From: Straminergon stramineum
Lineage: Eukaryota; Streptophyta; Bryopsida; Hypnales; Calliergonaceae
NCBI GenBank assembly: GCA_963920665.1
Contig: OY987268.1
Coordinates: 19,098,501 to 19,162,500 of the forward strand
Reading direction: 5' to 3'
DNA length: 64,000 nt
This document shows positions 38,300-47,655 of the stretch, in pieces; position 1 is the stretch's first letter; the number at the start of each line of letters is the position of its first letter. The notes beneath the pieces were generated by a model, which saw nothing but the letters and a program-made list of their open reading frames with translations, did not search any database and had not been told where the DNA came from. The position numbers and the translations under genes were made by a program.

Positions 38300-39087
38300 A
38301 AATCCCTACAAGACCAAATGGTTGCTAAACAACCAATTGAAAACTTGGGTAGGTTCCTACAAAATGAATTTTAAATGAATTTTTTTGAATTTTTTGTAGA
38401 AGATGTGTATACTTATTTCCTTGGTGGAAATATAATTTTTTTCAATTGAGTGTCTAGATTAAAAAATTAATTTGCTTGAAGATTATTAGGCAAGTTGGGC
38501 AATTTAGGACATGTGAAAAATTACTCTTCTACCTTAGAACTTTGGTTGGTATGTAGATAATGTGATATAGAATACATCTATAAAAAACCCAAATGTAGTG
38601 CAAAAATTTCACTCTAGGATGAGTTAAAGTTTGTTGGCACTATAGAAAACCCTTGTTTTAAGTGATGAGCCTTAATTTTTTGGGAACGGATTTTAGGTGA
38701 TGTCCAATGCAACAAATCCATGTTTTTATATCAACATTGATATTGCATTGGCATTTTTTTACATAAAAAGATGGGTTTGTTGCATTGGACATCACCTAAA
38801 ATCCAATTCTAAAGTATTAAGGCTTGTCACTTAAAACACAAGTTTCTTATAGTGTAGCCTAATTGGGCCCATTAAAAAAAAATTCTTATAACTTCAAACA
38901 CTTTAATCTTTCAATCTATAAAGTCAAAGTTTCTGAAATTTTTTCCTCAAATTCTCGTAGTTGTCTAGTATAAATTCATAAAGTTGGATTTTAAAAGGAA
39001 TAAAATCATTTTTTCCTCATTGCCCTAAAATATGGCTATTTTTGACAATTTCTTGCCCCAAATGTGCCTTGGTCCTTTAGTGATTAA
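38300..39087 (-). mobile_element. Copy of the 570-bp TTAA family, reversed, split by a CACTA MITE
   Basis: Read on the minus strand it follows the copies at 6007 and 9664, with a start reading TTAA then a decayed CCC (TTAATCACTAAAGGACCAAGG), then TTGCCCTAAAA-side and AAATCTTTCAATC-side blocks in order. The foldback element at 38638-38854 interrupts it: the host sequence reads AAGTTTGTTGGCA before and resumes with a GCC-AATTGGGCCC-type stretch after. The far end near 38300 is eroded. Its TTAA at 39084-39087 is shared with the next element. Confidence 0.65.
38638..38854. mobile_element. CACTA-ended foldback MITE nested in a TTAA element
   Basis: The left end is CACTATAGAAAACCCTTGTT and the right end is the complement of CACTATAAGAAACTTGTGTT. 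The arms match over nearly the whole 217 bp, including TAGGTGATGTCCAATGCAAC and its complement on either side of a short AT-rich loop. The flanking bases (TGG left, TAG right) do not give a clean 3-bp duplication, so the CACTA assignment is weaker than at 22028 and 25300. Confidence 0.65.
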
Positions 39088-39314
39088 CCCTTGAACGCTA
39101 GGCTAGTGACTGTGGAAATCAGGCATTTTGGAACTGTATGATATAGTCCACTTTAAAAAAAATCATAAATACTCATTGGGAGTCAAACTATTGTAGAAGA
39201 TCTCCCCTTTCCACCCCTAATTCTGAGGATGAATAGTTGCAATTCTATCTTTCAAAGGAGAATTCCTTAAAGTTCACCAGACAAAAAATGTCCGTTGCGT
39301 CATTTAGGGGTTAA
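39084..39314 (+). mobile_element. TTAA/CCC-ended MITE, 230-bp family
   Basis: The left end is TTAA-CCCTTGAACGC and the right end CATTTAGGGG-TTAA, 231 bp in total. It is collinear with 14094-14326, with shared ATACTCATTGGGAGTCAAA-like and AGAAGATCTCCCCTTTCCAC stretches. Its left TTAA is also the terminal TTAA of the adjoining element 38300-39087, so one inserted directly at the edge of the other. Confidence 0.8.
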
Positions 39315-39475
39315 CCTTGAAGTATTACACAAATATTTAATAGCTTTACATCACTAGATTTTACATTCTAATACTTACAAAATGATTATAAACATAAAAA
39401 ATGTAACAATTTTGTACAAAAATACTACTAGTCTACTTTGCCCTACTATTCTACATTATTCATGTTTAACTCTTT

Positions 39476-40740
39476 AAGTCCTAGAGTTGTTTTGGCCAAA
39501 GCAAGTATATAGATAGAATCTTTAACAAATCTGGGATTATTGAAAATAGAGAAATCAAAGTGAAAAAAAGAATCATATCAAATCAGAGAATGAATGATTG
39601 ACAATGAGTGCCAAAAATTAGGGCAATCCACCATTGGTATTGCAAGAATTTAGAGTTTTTTGATAGTATATAGAATGTTGTTGAAATCAATATTTGAAAA
39701 ATACACATATATAGTCTTGCAACACTAGCAACCTTGTAAGAGAATTACTTCAAGGACCTTCCTATTCAGTAGACATTACTTCCATGATTCATATAGAGCA
39801 ATCAACACTAAAAAACACACCTTCTATAGATTTGTGAAAATACATGATTATTACAAGAAACACTTGACATAGGCATATACAAAATCTTCTACTCAAATTG
39901 ACACAAATTCAATTCATAACTAATTGATACTTAAATTGAAATAGTTGAAGCCAATTTCTACAATAGAAGATGGAAGGAAGACTCAAAAAAGCACATTGTT
40001 GACCATTACACTTGAAAGTACTTAAAACATTGTTATATCTAATATTATATGCCACATTTCTTTACAATACCCTTTCTAGATAGTACCTACCCACTTTTGT
40101 CATCTTTGTGTTTGGTTTCCAAGATTGACAAACATACCCTTGTATAAACACGCACAAGTGTTGCATGAAATTATATTTTCCAATTCAAATTGTTCAATTC
40201 ATTGTCTATCAAATATTTTAATAACCTCCATTTCATCACTCACTTCCAATTCATTTTGAAATTACAAGTTATTTTTGTTTTTTTCACTCCAAAATCCAAT
40301 TTGTGGTTTCCAAAGTCTTTATTCATTAAAGGAGATCTTATGTCCAAACTTAGTCAAACTTCATTAGATTTCTACATTAAATTAACTTAGACATTTCAAA
40401 AATTTGATAGTTACAACAAATTTTTTAGAAAAGTGGAAATAATAGTAACAAACACCATGGTGTAATTGATGTACTCCTAGAGCTCACACCAAGAGAAATT
40501 TGATAGAGAAGTTCAAAAGTGGTGTATTACTAATATAAGCTTTCAAGATGCTATCTTCTAGTGTCACAAAAAATACAATTTTCACAATTTTGAAAAAGAT
40601 TAAAATGGAGTAAAAAGTAGACTACTGGGATTGCATTTTCTTAGCCAAACTCAAAAACATTTAAAATCAAGAACTATGTGAAAATTCAGGTTTTGTCTTT
40701 CAAAATGCATGTGGAGCTTGCAATGTCCTGTAAGGGTTAA
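39476..40740 (-). mobile_element. Long TTAA-ended element, about 1.26 kb
   Basis: The plus-strand right end AGGACATTGC..., read inward, is TTAA-CCCTTACAGGACATTGC. The other end is TTAA-CTCTTTAAGTCC, a decayed CCC. The right part is homologous, reversed, to 45701-46180 (TTAA-TCCCTATAGGACATTG) and to 14530-15075. Immediately outside lies another GGG-TTAA (40741-40747), so the tail reads TTAAGGGTTAA. No transposase domain is visible, and the frame at 40190-40390 is unremarkable. Pairing of the two ends is inferred. Confidence 0.5.
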
Positions 40741-41254
40741 GGGTTAACAGTATCAACTGGGTTTGAGACCCTCTTCTGTTAATGAGCTGAGGAAACAATC
40801 ACCCAGCTACTTCCAATGTACATGAATGATGTCCAAGCTCAAAGAAGTATCCTAGCAATTCTCGAGAAAAAAGAAAGCTCTATGCAAGAAAGGTCAGTCC
40901 CCGTTTCCGAGAACAGACTCCTTCCACTGTCAAAATTGCGTCCTGATGCAGGGACAGACAATCAATCACATCTCCGCATCAATTTAGCCGTGAAGTGCAA
41001 TCCACTGCCATGCTCTATGCTCCGCTAAGGTTCTAAGATGGTCTCACAGTTTGTGAGAAACCATAATGCTAAGTTCGACTTTCAAGGCAACTGTGGCACT
41101 CTCTTGTTGGCTGGTCAGAAGACGGTAATAACCAGTAACTCTTCTATTCAATCTCTTCTATTCAATGCCATTCCTAGGAGCAACAAAAAACCAAAAGTAT
41201 GGATTCAAGGAATCAACATTATGTCCACCCAGCTCTTGAAGGGTATCGAGTCCA

Positions 41255-43437
41255 TTAATCAAAATAGTCATCATCATCATATTCATATTCACGGTGGATG
41301 TTGATGACTTGCTGAACCTCACCATAAGTTTCAAGCTCTGAAACATCGGCGCGGCTACCAAGGAACAAGGACAGTCGTTGATGCAGATGTGTGGGTTGAA
41401 TTTCCAAAATCCGACGCCTCCCGTCTATAGCCCGTCCACCACCGTTTTCCACTAAGAAACTGAGCGCATTTGCTTCATGTATGAGGTGCAGGTGTGCACG
41501 AGGGTTCATGGCAATGCCACCGTATAAGATTGTTCGATGAAGGTCAGCGACTAACGAAGAGATATACTTGGCAGAGTAACGTCGGGCATTCTGACCGCGT
41601 CCTTGCCGAATGGTGTCTACATATTGGCGTAAACCTTCGGGCCAATCGAAATACCTTCCATCGTTAACAGAGTACACGTTGCCTGAAACCATACACCGAT
41701 GAATCAAGGGTGTCAAACCACATGATTGTTGACAGGGTACTATGCGAAGACTTTGTAGGAAGATATATTTATACATATTGATGTTCCATAATATAAGGGA
41801 AAAACAAGACTCAGAAGGAAATTTCACTTTATTGAGAACGCAGACACTTCAACTAGCACAAAACTCAGTACTGGTTAGCAGGGTTGAAAGAGAAACCTCG
41901 TTCAGGAATTCGAATATCCGGGTGGGTCAAGACAAACTCCCCAAAATCACTGTCCAAAGTGAATCCATGTAAGCCCGTCCCAACAGAGAAACACATCATG
42001 GTCGCTGAAGAGTAGATACCATAACCGGCTGCCACGAGCCTCTCCCCTCGTTGCATCACATTGATGGCCGCTTTCTGTCCCAAGGGGAGATGATCAGCTT
42101 CCCGCAGCCGGTAGTAGATGCTAAACATAGTGCCTGTGGGAGTGAGCTCATCGAAGTCTTGCGACCCATCCAAGGGATCGAACACTACAACGTAAGGGCC
42201 GTCGCCAAACCATATAGGTGCCTCATCCTCTTCCGAAGAGATGGCTGCCACTTTGCCTGAGCTTCTGAGAGCCATTTGAAGTATGTTGTTCTGCCTGCCA
42301 GCAAAGTGTGAGCATTGTTAGTTCAACGAGCTCCCGTTTTCCAATTGTTGAATTTTCACACAAATTTCCCATGTTATGATTCACCCTGGATTCCAGTCTG
42401 ACCTCTCCACCACCACATAACAATTGCAACAGCTTCTTCGATGGAATTCGACTGTTTCGGGAGCTTTTAGACAGCATAAAGAGAATCTTCTCCTTGATTC
42501 ATAGAGAGCCTCCCTATGGTCACAATGATTTTACAGAAGCTGGCTTATGTACAATCAATCTAAGCACAAGAGAAACCTCCAATAAATTATGTAAAAGACT
42601 CTCATGATGCTGTCTAAAAGCTCCCGAATCAGCTTAATTCCAATGAGGAAGCTGTTGCAATTGTCATGAGGTGGTGAAGAGGTCAGACTGGAATCTCCGG
42701 TCGATCATAACACAAAACAAATTGGTATGTGCCTCAGGGAAAATTGGAACTCTACCAACAATAACGGTGAATGAGTGAGCAGAAGGAAAGCAACGCACCG
42801 AAAGAATCCGCAGCGACCGCGGATCCTCCCGCTCCCGACCTCCAACAGCAGACTCATAAGCCGAAGCGGAAGACGTCAATTCCTTCGGTGACGACAGAAG
42901 CACTCCAATATGCTTACACGCCGCTTGAATATGCGCCATGAGCACCACCAGGTCCACATCCACATTGGAGCCTTCCGTCCCCAGAAACGCCGTCAGGGTG
43001 ATCACGCCCTCCGCGTTCCGAGCCGCAGCATACGAACTCAGAGGCGCCCTTCGATAATACGTCTGCTTCGGTGGTGGTGTCGCCCGTCGCGCTCTCGTGG
43101 GAGCGGAGTTGCTGAACCAGCGGGAAACAGGGGAAGGTCGGTGGGGCACCTTCACCACGGGCGGGGAAGCGAAGTAAGTGTACTCGGAGCTCGCAGGCGG
43201 TGGTTTCCGGGGCGGCATTTTCTGTGAAGGTCGTCGGATGAGGTAGGCAAAGAGCCTGGACAGAAGCGATGACGATGGTGGGGGAGGGGGAGGAGGAGGA
43301 GGAGGAGGAGGAGGAGGGGGTGGGGGAGATTCTTGGGGTTTGGAGAAGATAGATGCAGCGGGTTCATTTCTTGCATTATAGCGGTGCGAAGCCAAAGGGA
43401 CGAAGCAGATTAGGAAGAGGACTAAGTAGGCGTTCAT
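41255..43437 (-). CDS. Chloroplast-type fructose-1,6-bisphosphatase, cpFBPII-like
   Basis: Class I FBPases hydrolyse fructose 1,6-bisphosphate to fructose 6-phosphate and phosphate, with Mg2+. Exons 43437-42799, 42290-41897 and 41682-41255 join in phase (486 aa). The cpFBPII subtype is indicated by YFDWPEGLRQYVDTIRQG and RYSAKYISSLVADLHRTILY. Metal-site residues are present: SSEED (Glu233, Glu234), FDPLDGS (Asp251, Asp254) and HEAN late in the protein. HPDIRIPERG and IQPTHLHQR are also family motifs. DPLDGS is followed by QDFD where most relatives have xNID. The N-terminus is unusual: a hydrophobic stretch (LVLFLICFVPLA), a run of about 17 prolines, and a basic Ser/Pro-rich region before the catalytic domain at about residue 145. 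Targeting is therefore unclear; an alternative start is possible, as several Met codons follow only later. The C-terminus is acidic (EYDDDDYFD). The redox-regulated loop of cpFBPI was not seen. Confidence 0.92.
42371..42713. repeat. Long foldback with about 115-bp arms in FBPase intron 1
   Basis: The left arm (42371-42487) and the complement of the right arm (42598-42713) share ATTCCAGTCTGACCTCT, CAATTGCAACAGCTTC and GGGAGCTTTTAGACAGCAT in order, with few mismatches. A spacer of about 110 bp separates them. The element fills most of the 508-bp intron (42291-42798). A transcript of the gene would carry a strong hairpin here. Its outer ends read about GTTATGAT and ATCATAAC, so it may be a foldback transposon, or it may serve as a small-RNA precursor. 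Confidence 0.75.
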
Positions 43438-43553
43438 GGAGAAGGCTGGAAGAAATTCTCATCCAACCCCTCCCAATGCTATGCCTGCACGGCACTCGTA
43501 ATCTCTAGACTGTTAGTATAGTACAAGGCCTCGAATGCTTCCAACAAGCGCAA

Positions 43554-44343
43554 ATGGCGACCTCATCCACTAGCTCCCACGCTCTCGTCGCTCCCTCGTC
43601 CAGTCTCGAATGCCATCGCTCCTTGCACTTCGCCATTCAACCAATACTCACAAAATCCCCATTCGTATCGGCAGTTGAGCCCTTCAGAAGCCCGATGAAC
43701 TTAACTCGCAGCTTCATTGATACTCCACCAAAGTACGATTACCGAGAACTGAGATTTCACATTGCTAGCAACATTCTTGAAGCGTAGCTTTGAGATTGCC
43801 AGTGGCGCAGTGTCAGCGCACATGCAATCTTCTACTACAACATCCTCAAAAAACTTCCTGCTCGCCAAGCTCTCTCTGAAAAATCAAAAAGAGCAATCGC
43901 ACTAGCGATCAGCTACAACAATCTAACCCCGACTAGAAACGACCACACCAGCTTCTTCCGCCCCCGCCTTTCCCTTCTAAGCGTTCGCGCCACTTCAGCT
44001 ACGCATCCCATACTAACAAGAACCACCACTAGCACTCTCACTTTTCTCCTAATGACCCCAAACGATCACTAGCATCAACTCACGACTCAAAATTCACAGA
44101 AATGCTTCCATCAAGCTTCAAGCGCAACAAGCATTTGCAAAGAACTCACAGTCAAGCACGTCCTGTAAGAATTTTCACAGCTTCTTCGATCAAGTGCTAT
44201 TTCCCATTCTTCCACTCCTGAATCTCCTGAAAGCAGTCTTGAAAGCAGTGAATGATGCTTCAATCTCAAATGAGATGATGCAAGCCGTGGCCGTCCTCAA
44301 TGATGCAGAAATATTCGTCTCGGTGATGGCGAAGAAGAAGTAG
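43554..44343 (+). pseudogene. Possible broken protein-coding locus, divergent from FBPase
   Basis: Starting at an ATG in good context (CAAATGGCG), a frame runs 77 codons with a Ser/Thr-rich N-terminus (MATSSTSSHALVAPSSS) like a chloroplast transit peptide. It ends at TAG 43785 with a second stop (TGA 43791) six bases on. The same frame then stays open for another 92 codons to 44072 (with segments such as FYYNILKKLPARQALSEK). From 44056 a shifted frame is open for 95 codons to TAG 44341, ending FVSVMAKKK. Two stops and one frame shift thus separate about 260 open codons. I recognise no family. A spliced gene with unseen introns, or chance openness in GC-richer DNA, are alternatives. It begins 116 bp from the FBPase start, so the two would share a promoter region. 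Confidence 0.35.
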
Positions 44344-44396
44344 AAGTAGAGGCAGAGACTCATTAAGCGCAGTTCAGGGTGACACTCCTTGTGCTC

Positions 44397-44427
44397 AGTC
44401 GTCGTCTGTCTGTCTGTCTGTCTGTGC
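44397..44427. repeat. (GTCT)n microsatellite
   Basis: About five to six units of GTCT after GTC, directly before the 54-bp tandem repeat. Confidence 0.85.
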
Positions 44428-44448
44428 TGGAAGGGGGGGATATTCGTC

Positions 44449-44604
44449 CAACGAAGTGTGAACGAGGATGGTGAGTTTGGACGGAATTTGGGGGGGGCCG
44501 TCGAACGAAGTGTGAACGAGGATAGTGAGTATGGACGGAAGTTTGGAGGATCCGTCGAACGAAGTGTGAACGAGGATAGTGAGTTTGGACGGAAGTGGAA
44601 GGAA
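44449..44604. repeat. Three tandem 54-bp units, in frame as 18 codons
   Basis: Units start near 44449, 44503 and 44557, each beginning (G/C)AACGAAGTGTGAACGAGG. On the plus strand they would encode ERSVNED-E-GRK--GG-V-type units within a 90-codon frame at 44389-44661. On the minus strand they would encode a SKLTILVHTS repeat in a 72-codon frame. Units two and three differ at few positions. The unit being a multiple of three is suggestive only; no gene model supports translation. Confidence 0.75.
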
Positions 44605-44758
44605 GTTTTTCAAGTTTTCAAGTTCAAATCCAAATTACGGCGCTTGTTCCTGAATGGCTGAATGGTATTAGCCTGACACCATTTGTGAATCACAAACCCA
44701 AATTTCGACAGTGGGGCTTGGGTCAAATCAATAGCAGTGAGCTGTAGTAATGGTGGGG

Positions 44759-44794
44759 TGGTACCCGTACTGGTACCCGTACTGATACCCGTAT
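44759..44794. repeat. Three 12-bp tandem units TGGTACCCGTAC
   Basis: Two perfect and one variant copy (TGATACCCGTAT). A minisatellite in the same GC-richer block as the repeats just upstream. Confidence 0.85.
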
Positions 44795-45476
44795 TACAAG
44801 AGGGGTATCAAACTGAAAGCTGGCTTCACCTGAACAAACAAAACCTGCGGTTCTTTTTTGGAAATTGTGTAAATATGACAGGATTGCAGAAAACCGACGG
44901 ACCCTGTCCCTAAAAGCGTGCCGTAAGAAAATCTAATGAAAAAAAAAAAAGATGCTTGTTGCACACTCTTCAAGATGTAAGATGTGGATCAAGACTTTTC
45001 TTTCAACTTTTTCAGGAAATGTTGGTTTGGTGAACGCTTAAAATTTGGTGAAGCATTGAATTTCTATTATCCATCACTGGGACCAATTAACACTTTTCAA
45101 TTGTATTCATGCATTTTTCATCCAAATTTGGTGACTTCATCCACATTACATTTCAAATAGAAATAGAAAAAAAATTGGGACAAAGAGACTATTTTAATTT
45201 AGCAAAAAGTAGAGATTTGTTTTGAAATAGTGCAATCTCGATTGATGGTGCCCCCCCCCCCACTCCAAAGGGCTGATGTAGATAGTCATAAATCAAGGAA
45301 GAAATTTTGAGAATTTACCAATTCAACTTTGAACTGATGGAATGTTTGCATCTTGTATGCAAATGTCGGTCTTAGACTTTAGTTGCTATTAGTCTTTCGG
45401 TATTTCAAGGATAAGAGCTTTGCAACACACAATGATGGTTGTAATACAAATTCACTTTGTTTCAGGTGATGATACT

Positions 45477-45704
45477 TTAATCCATAAAGGACGTGGCGAA
45501 CATTTTTTGTCCGATGAATGACAAGAAATTCTCCTACACATGATAGAAGTGCAACTATTCATCCTTGGAATCAAAGGTGGAAAGGGAGATCTTCTATAGT
45601 AGTTTGACTCCCAATGAGTATTTTGGTTTTTTTAAAGTAGATGATGCCACAAGGTTCCCCAAAGGATGATTTCCATAGTCACCAATCCGTCCTTTAAGGG
45701 TTAA
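45477..45704 (-). mobile_element. TTAA-ended MITE, 230-bp family, reversed
   Basis: On the minus strand it runs from TTAA-CCCTTAAAGGACGG to a right end where the expected CCCC has mutated (TTAA-TCCATAAAGGACG on the plus strand). Collinear landmarks are GATCTTCTATAGTAGTTTGA and ATGAGTATTTTGG-side blocks. At 228 bp it matches the family size. Its TTAA at 45701-45704 is shared with the next element. Confidence 0.75.
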
Positions 45705-46180
45705 TCCCTATAGGACATTGAAAATCCAAGGGAGATTTTGAAATTCAAAAAACTCAATTTTCATGTAGTTCTTGATTTTAAATACTTTTATAAATAATCA
45801 TGAAAATATGTCTCAGACAATCACTTTCTATCTCATTATGAGTTTTCTCAAAATTGTCAAAATTGTAGGTTTTTTGAAACTTTGAAGGTAGAATCTTAAA
45901 AGCTTAAAATACAACACTTTTGAGATTTTTCTATTGAAATTTTCTTGTTGTGAACTCAAAGACTATAGTAATTACACCAGGATGTTTATTACTATTGTCT
46001 TCAATTTTCTTAAAAAAAAACATCCTACATCAAGATTTTTGTAATTACTATCATTTTATAAATAATTTTTTAAAATAGTATAAAATTCATTTAATATTTT
46101 TAATTATAAAAAATAAAAAATAAACTTTAGATATTTATTACTATGTGATATATATAATAATATATTAAAAATATTAAAAA
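45701..46180 (+). repeat. Left part of the long TTAA family (as at 39476)
   Basis: It starts TTAA-TCCCTATAGGACATTG and follows the minus strand of 39476-40740 and the plus strand of 14530-15075, including GAACTCAAAGACTATAGTAA and TTACACCAGGATGTTTATTA. I could not find a matching right end, so the extent is a minimum. Confidence 0.55.
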
Positions 46181-47449
46181 TTGAACAAGCAAGAAGTTGA
46201 TTTATGTTTTGAGATTAAAGTTTGTTTGTTGGATTTTTGGATGAAAAAAAGGAGACTTTGCATTGACAAAAATTACATGTTAAGAAGTTTGAATAAATTC
46301 ATAATCAAAAAGTGAAATAGTGCTATAGGACAAAGCCTCTTGTAGGGTACCTACTTGTTTGAAGCTACAAACTAACTATTTTCTAAAATCATGTGAAATA
46401 GAAGGTAAGTCATCCTATTTGTATTGCAATTCAATTGCGACAAGTTTATGTCATCATTTACTAGTAGTACACATTTTGTATTCAAGAACTATTCTATATT
46501 AGACAAAAGTTTGTGATATCTTTAAGAAAATTGAATGGGAAATTGAAGCATGTAGAAATCGAGTAAATGAATATGGTATAATTCCAACCAACCAATCACC
46601 ACATTACAAAGTGATACCAAAACATTAAAATGATTAGAAATCACAAACTAAGTATATAATTTGCAATTTTCAAGTAAGGAAATACAATTTTCATGCAAAA
46701 ACTATTTACATTGTAAAATCAATAGGCCATCTAGGATTGTTAACGAAGCTCTACACCTTCTATTCACTCCAAAATCTATAGATATCATCTAAAACAATAT
46801 CATATTCATTTTATTGAATTTTATTAATTTTTGAAGTGTATGGATATGACCTTTTTACAATGTTGATGGAGTTGGATCCTAATGATGTACACCAACATGC
46901 AAAGATGCATCATAGATGTTGTGAATTTTGAAAAAAGAATGCAATTTTTTTATGTTTCAATGAGAGAACAATTATATCAAGTTTTTAAGTGGGTGCTTTA
47001 CAAGTGAATATATTTTCAAAGAAGGATTGCATTGTGCTTTAATTTTTGTAGGATTGCACAAGACATCATATTGTTTGTATATTTCAAACTCCCATTTTTA
47101 CAAATTTACATTTTAGCATTTGTTCTCATGGATAAGAATGTTACAACTTCAAAATAAATTGGGGTTTGACAATTCAATGTATACCATAAATAAAGGGTAA
47201 AGTTGACACACCTTATTGCTATTTTTTCAAAAAATATTTAGTCCAACAAATGCTCATGACACATGTATATTATAAGATTCTTTTATAATCGAGGTCAAAA
47301 GATTAAAGATTTTATCCTGACCATTTTAATTGTTCATATTGCAAAAAATATAATCTAAATTCCATAGATAAACATTGAAGAACATAATTATTTGCTAAAA
47401 AAATTTCTAGGTTCAATATGGGCTTCTTTGTCCTCAAAGAATTAATCCT

Positions 47450-47655
47450 GGAGGATCCACTAGTTGTTAAAAGACCAATTGGAAATTCAGGTAGGTTCCT
47501 TAGAAGTGAAGTTTGAATGGATCTTTCTAAAATTTTGATACAAGGTGTGGACATGTTACACAGTGGCCAAAACACAATTTTTTTTTTTCAATTGAGTGCC
47601 TAGATCAAAATTTATACCCAGTACTTCATACTCTTTTCTAGTTAAGGTAGGAATC
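47450..47655 (-). repeat. Fragment of the 570-bp TTAA family
   Basis: AAGACCAATTGGAAATTCAG, a GGTAGGTTCCTTAGAAG stretch and TTCAATTGAGTGCCTAGATC match the 38.31-38.46 kb part of the reversed copy at 38300-39087. Only the right-hand third of the family consensus is present. Confidence 0.6.

Noticed and set aside
40816..41304. Two adjoining open frames just downstream of the FBPase stop
   Set aside because: They lie antisense in what is probably the FBPase 3' untranslated region, show no domain, and one includes a His run from an ATG/CAT repeat antisense to the FBPase acidic tail.
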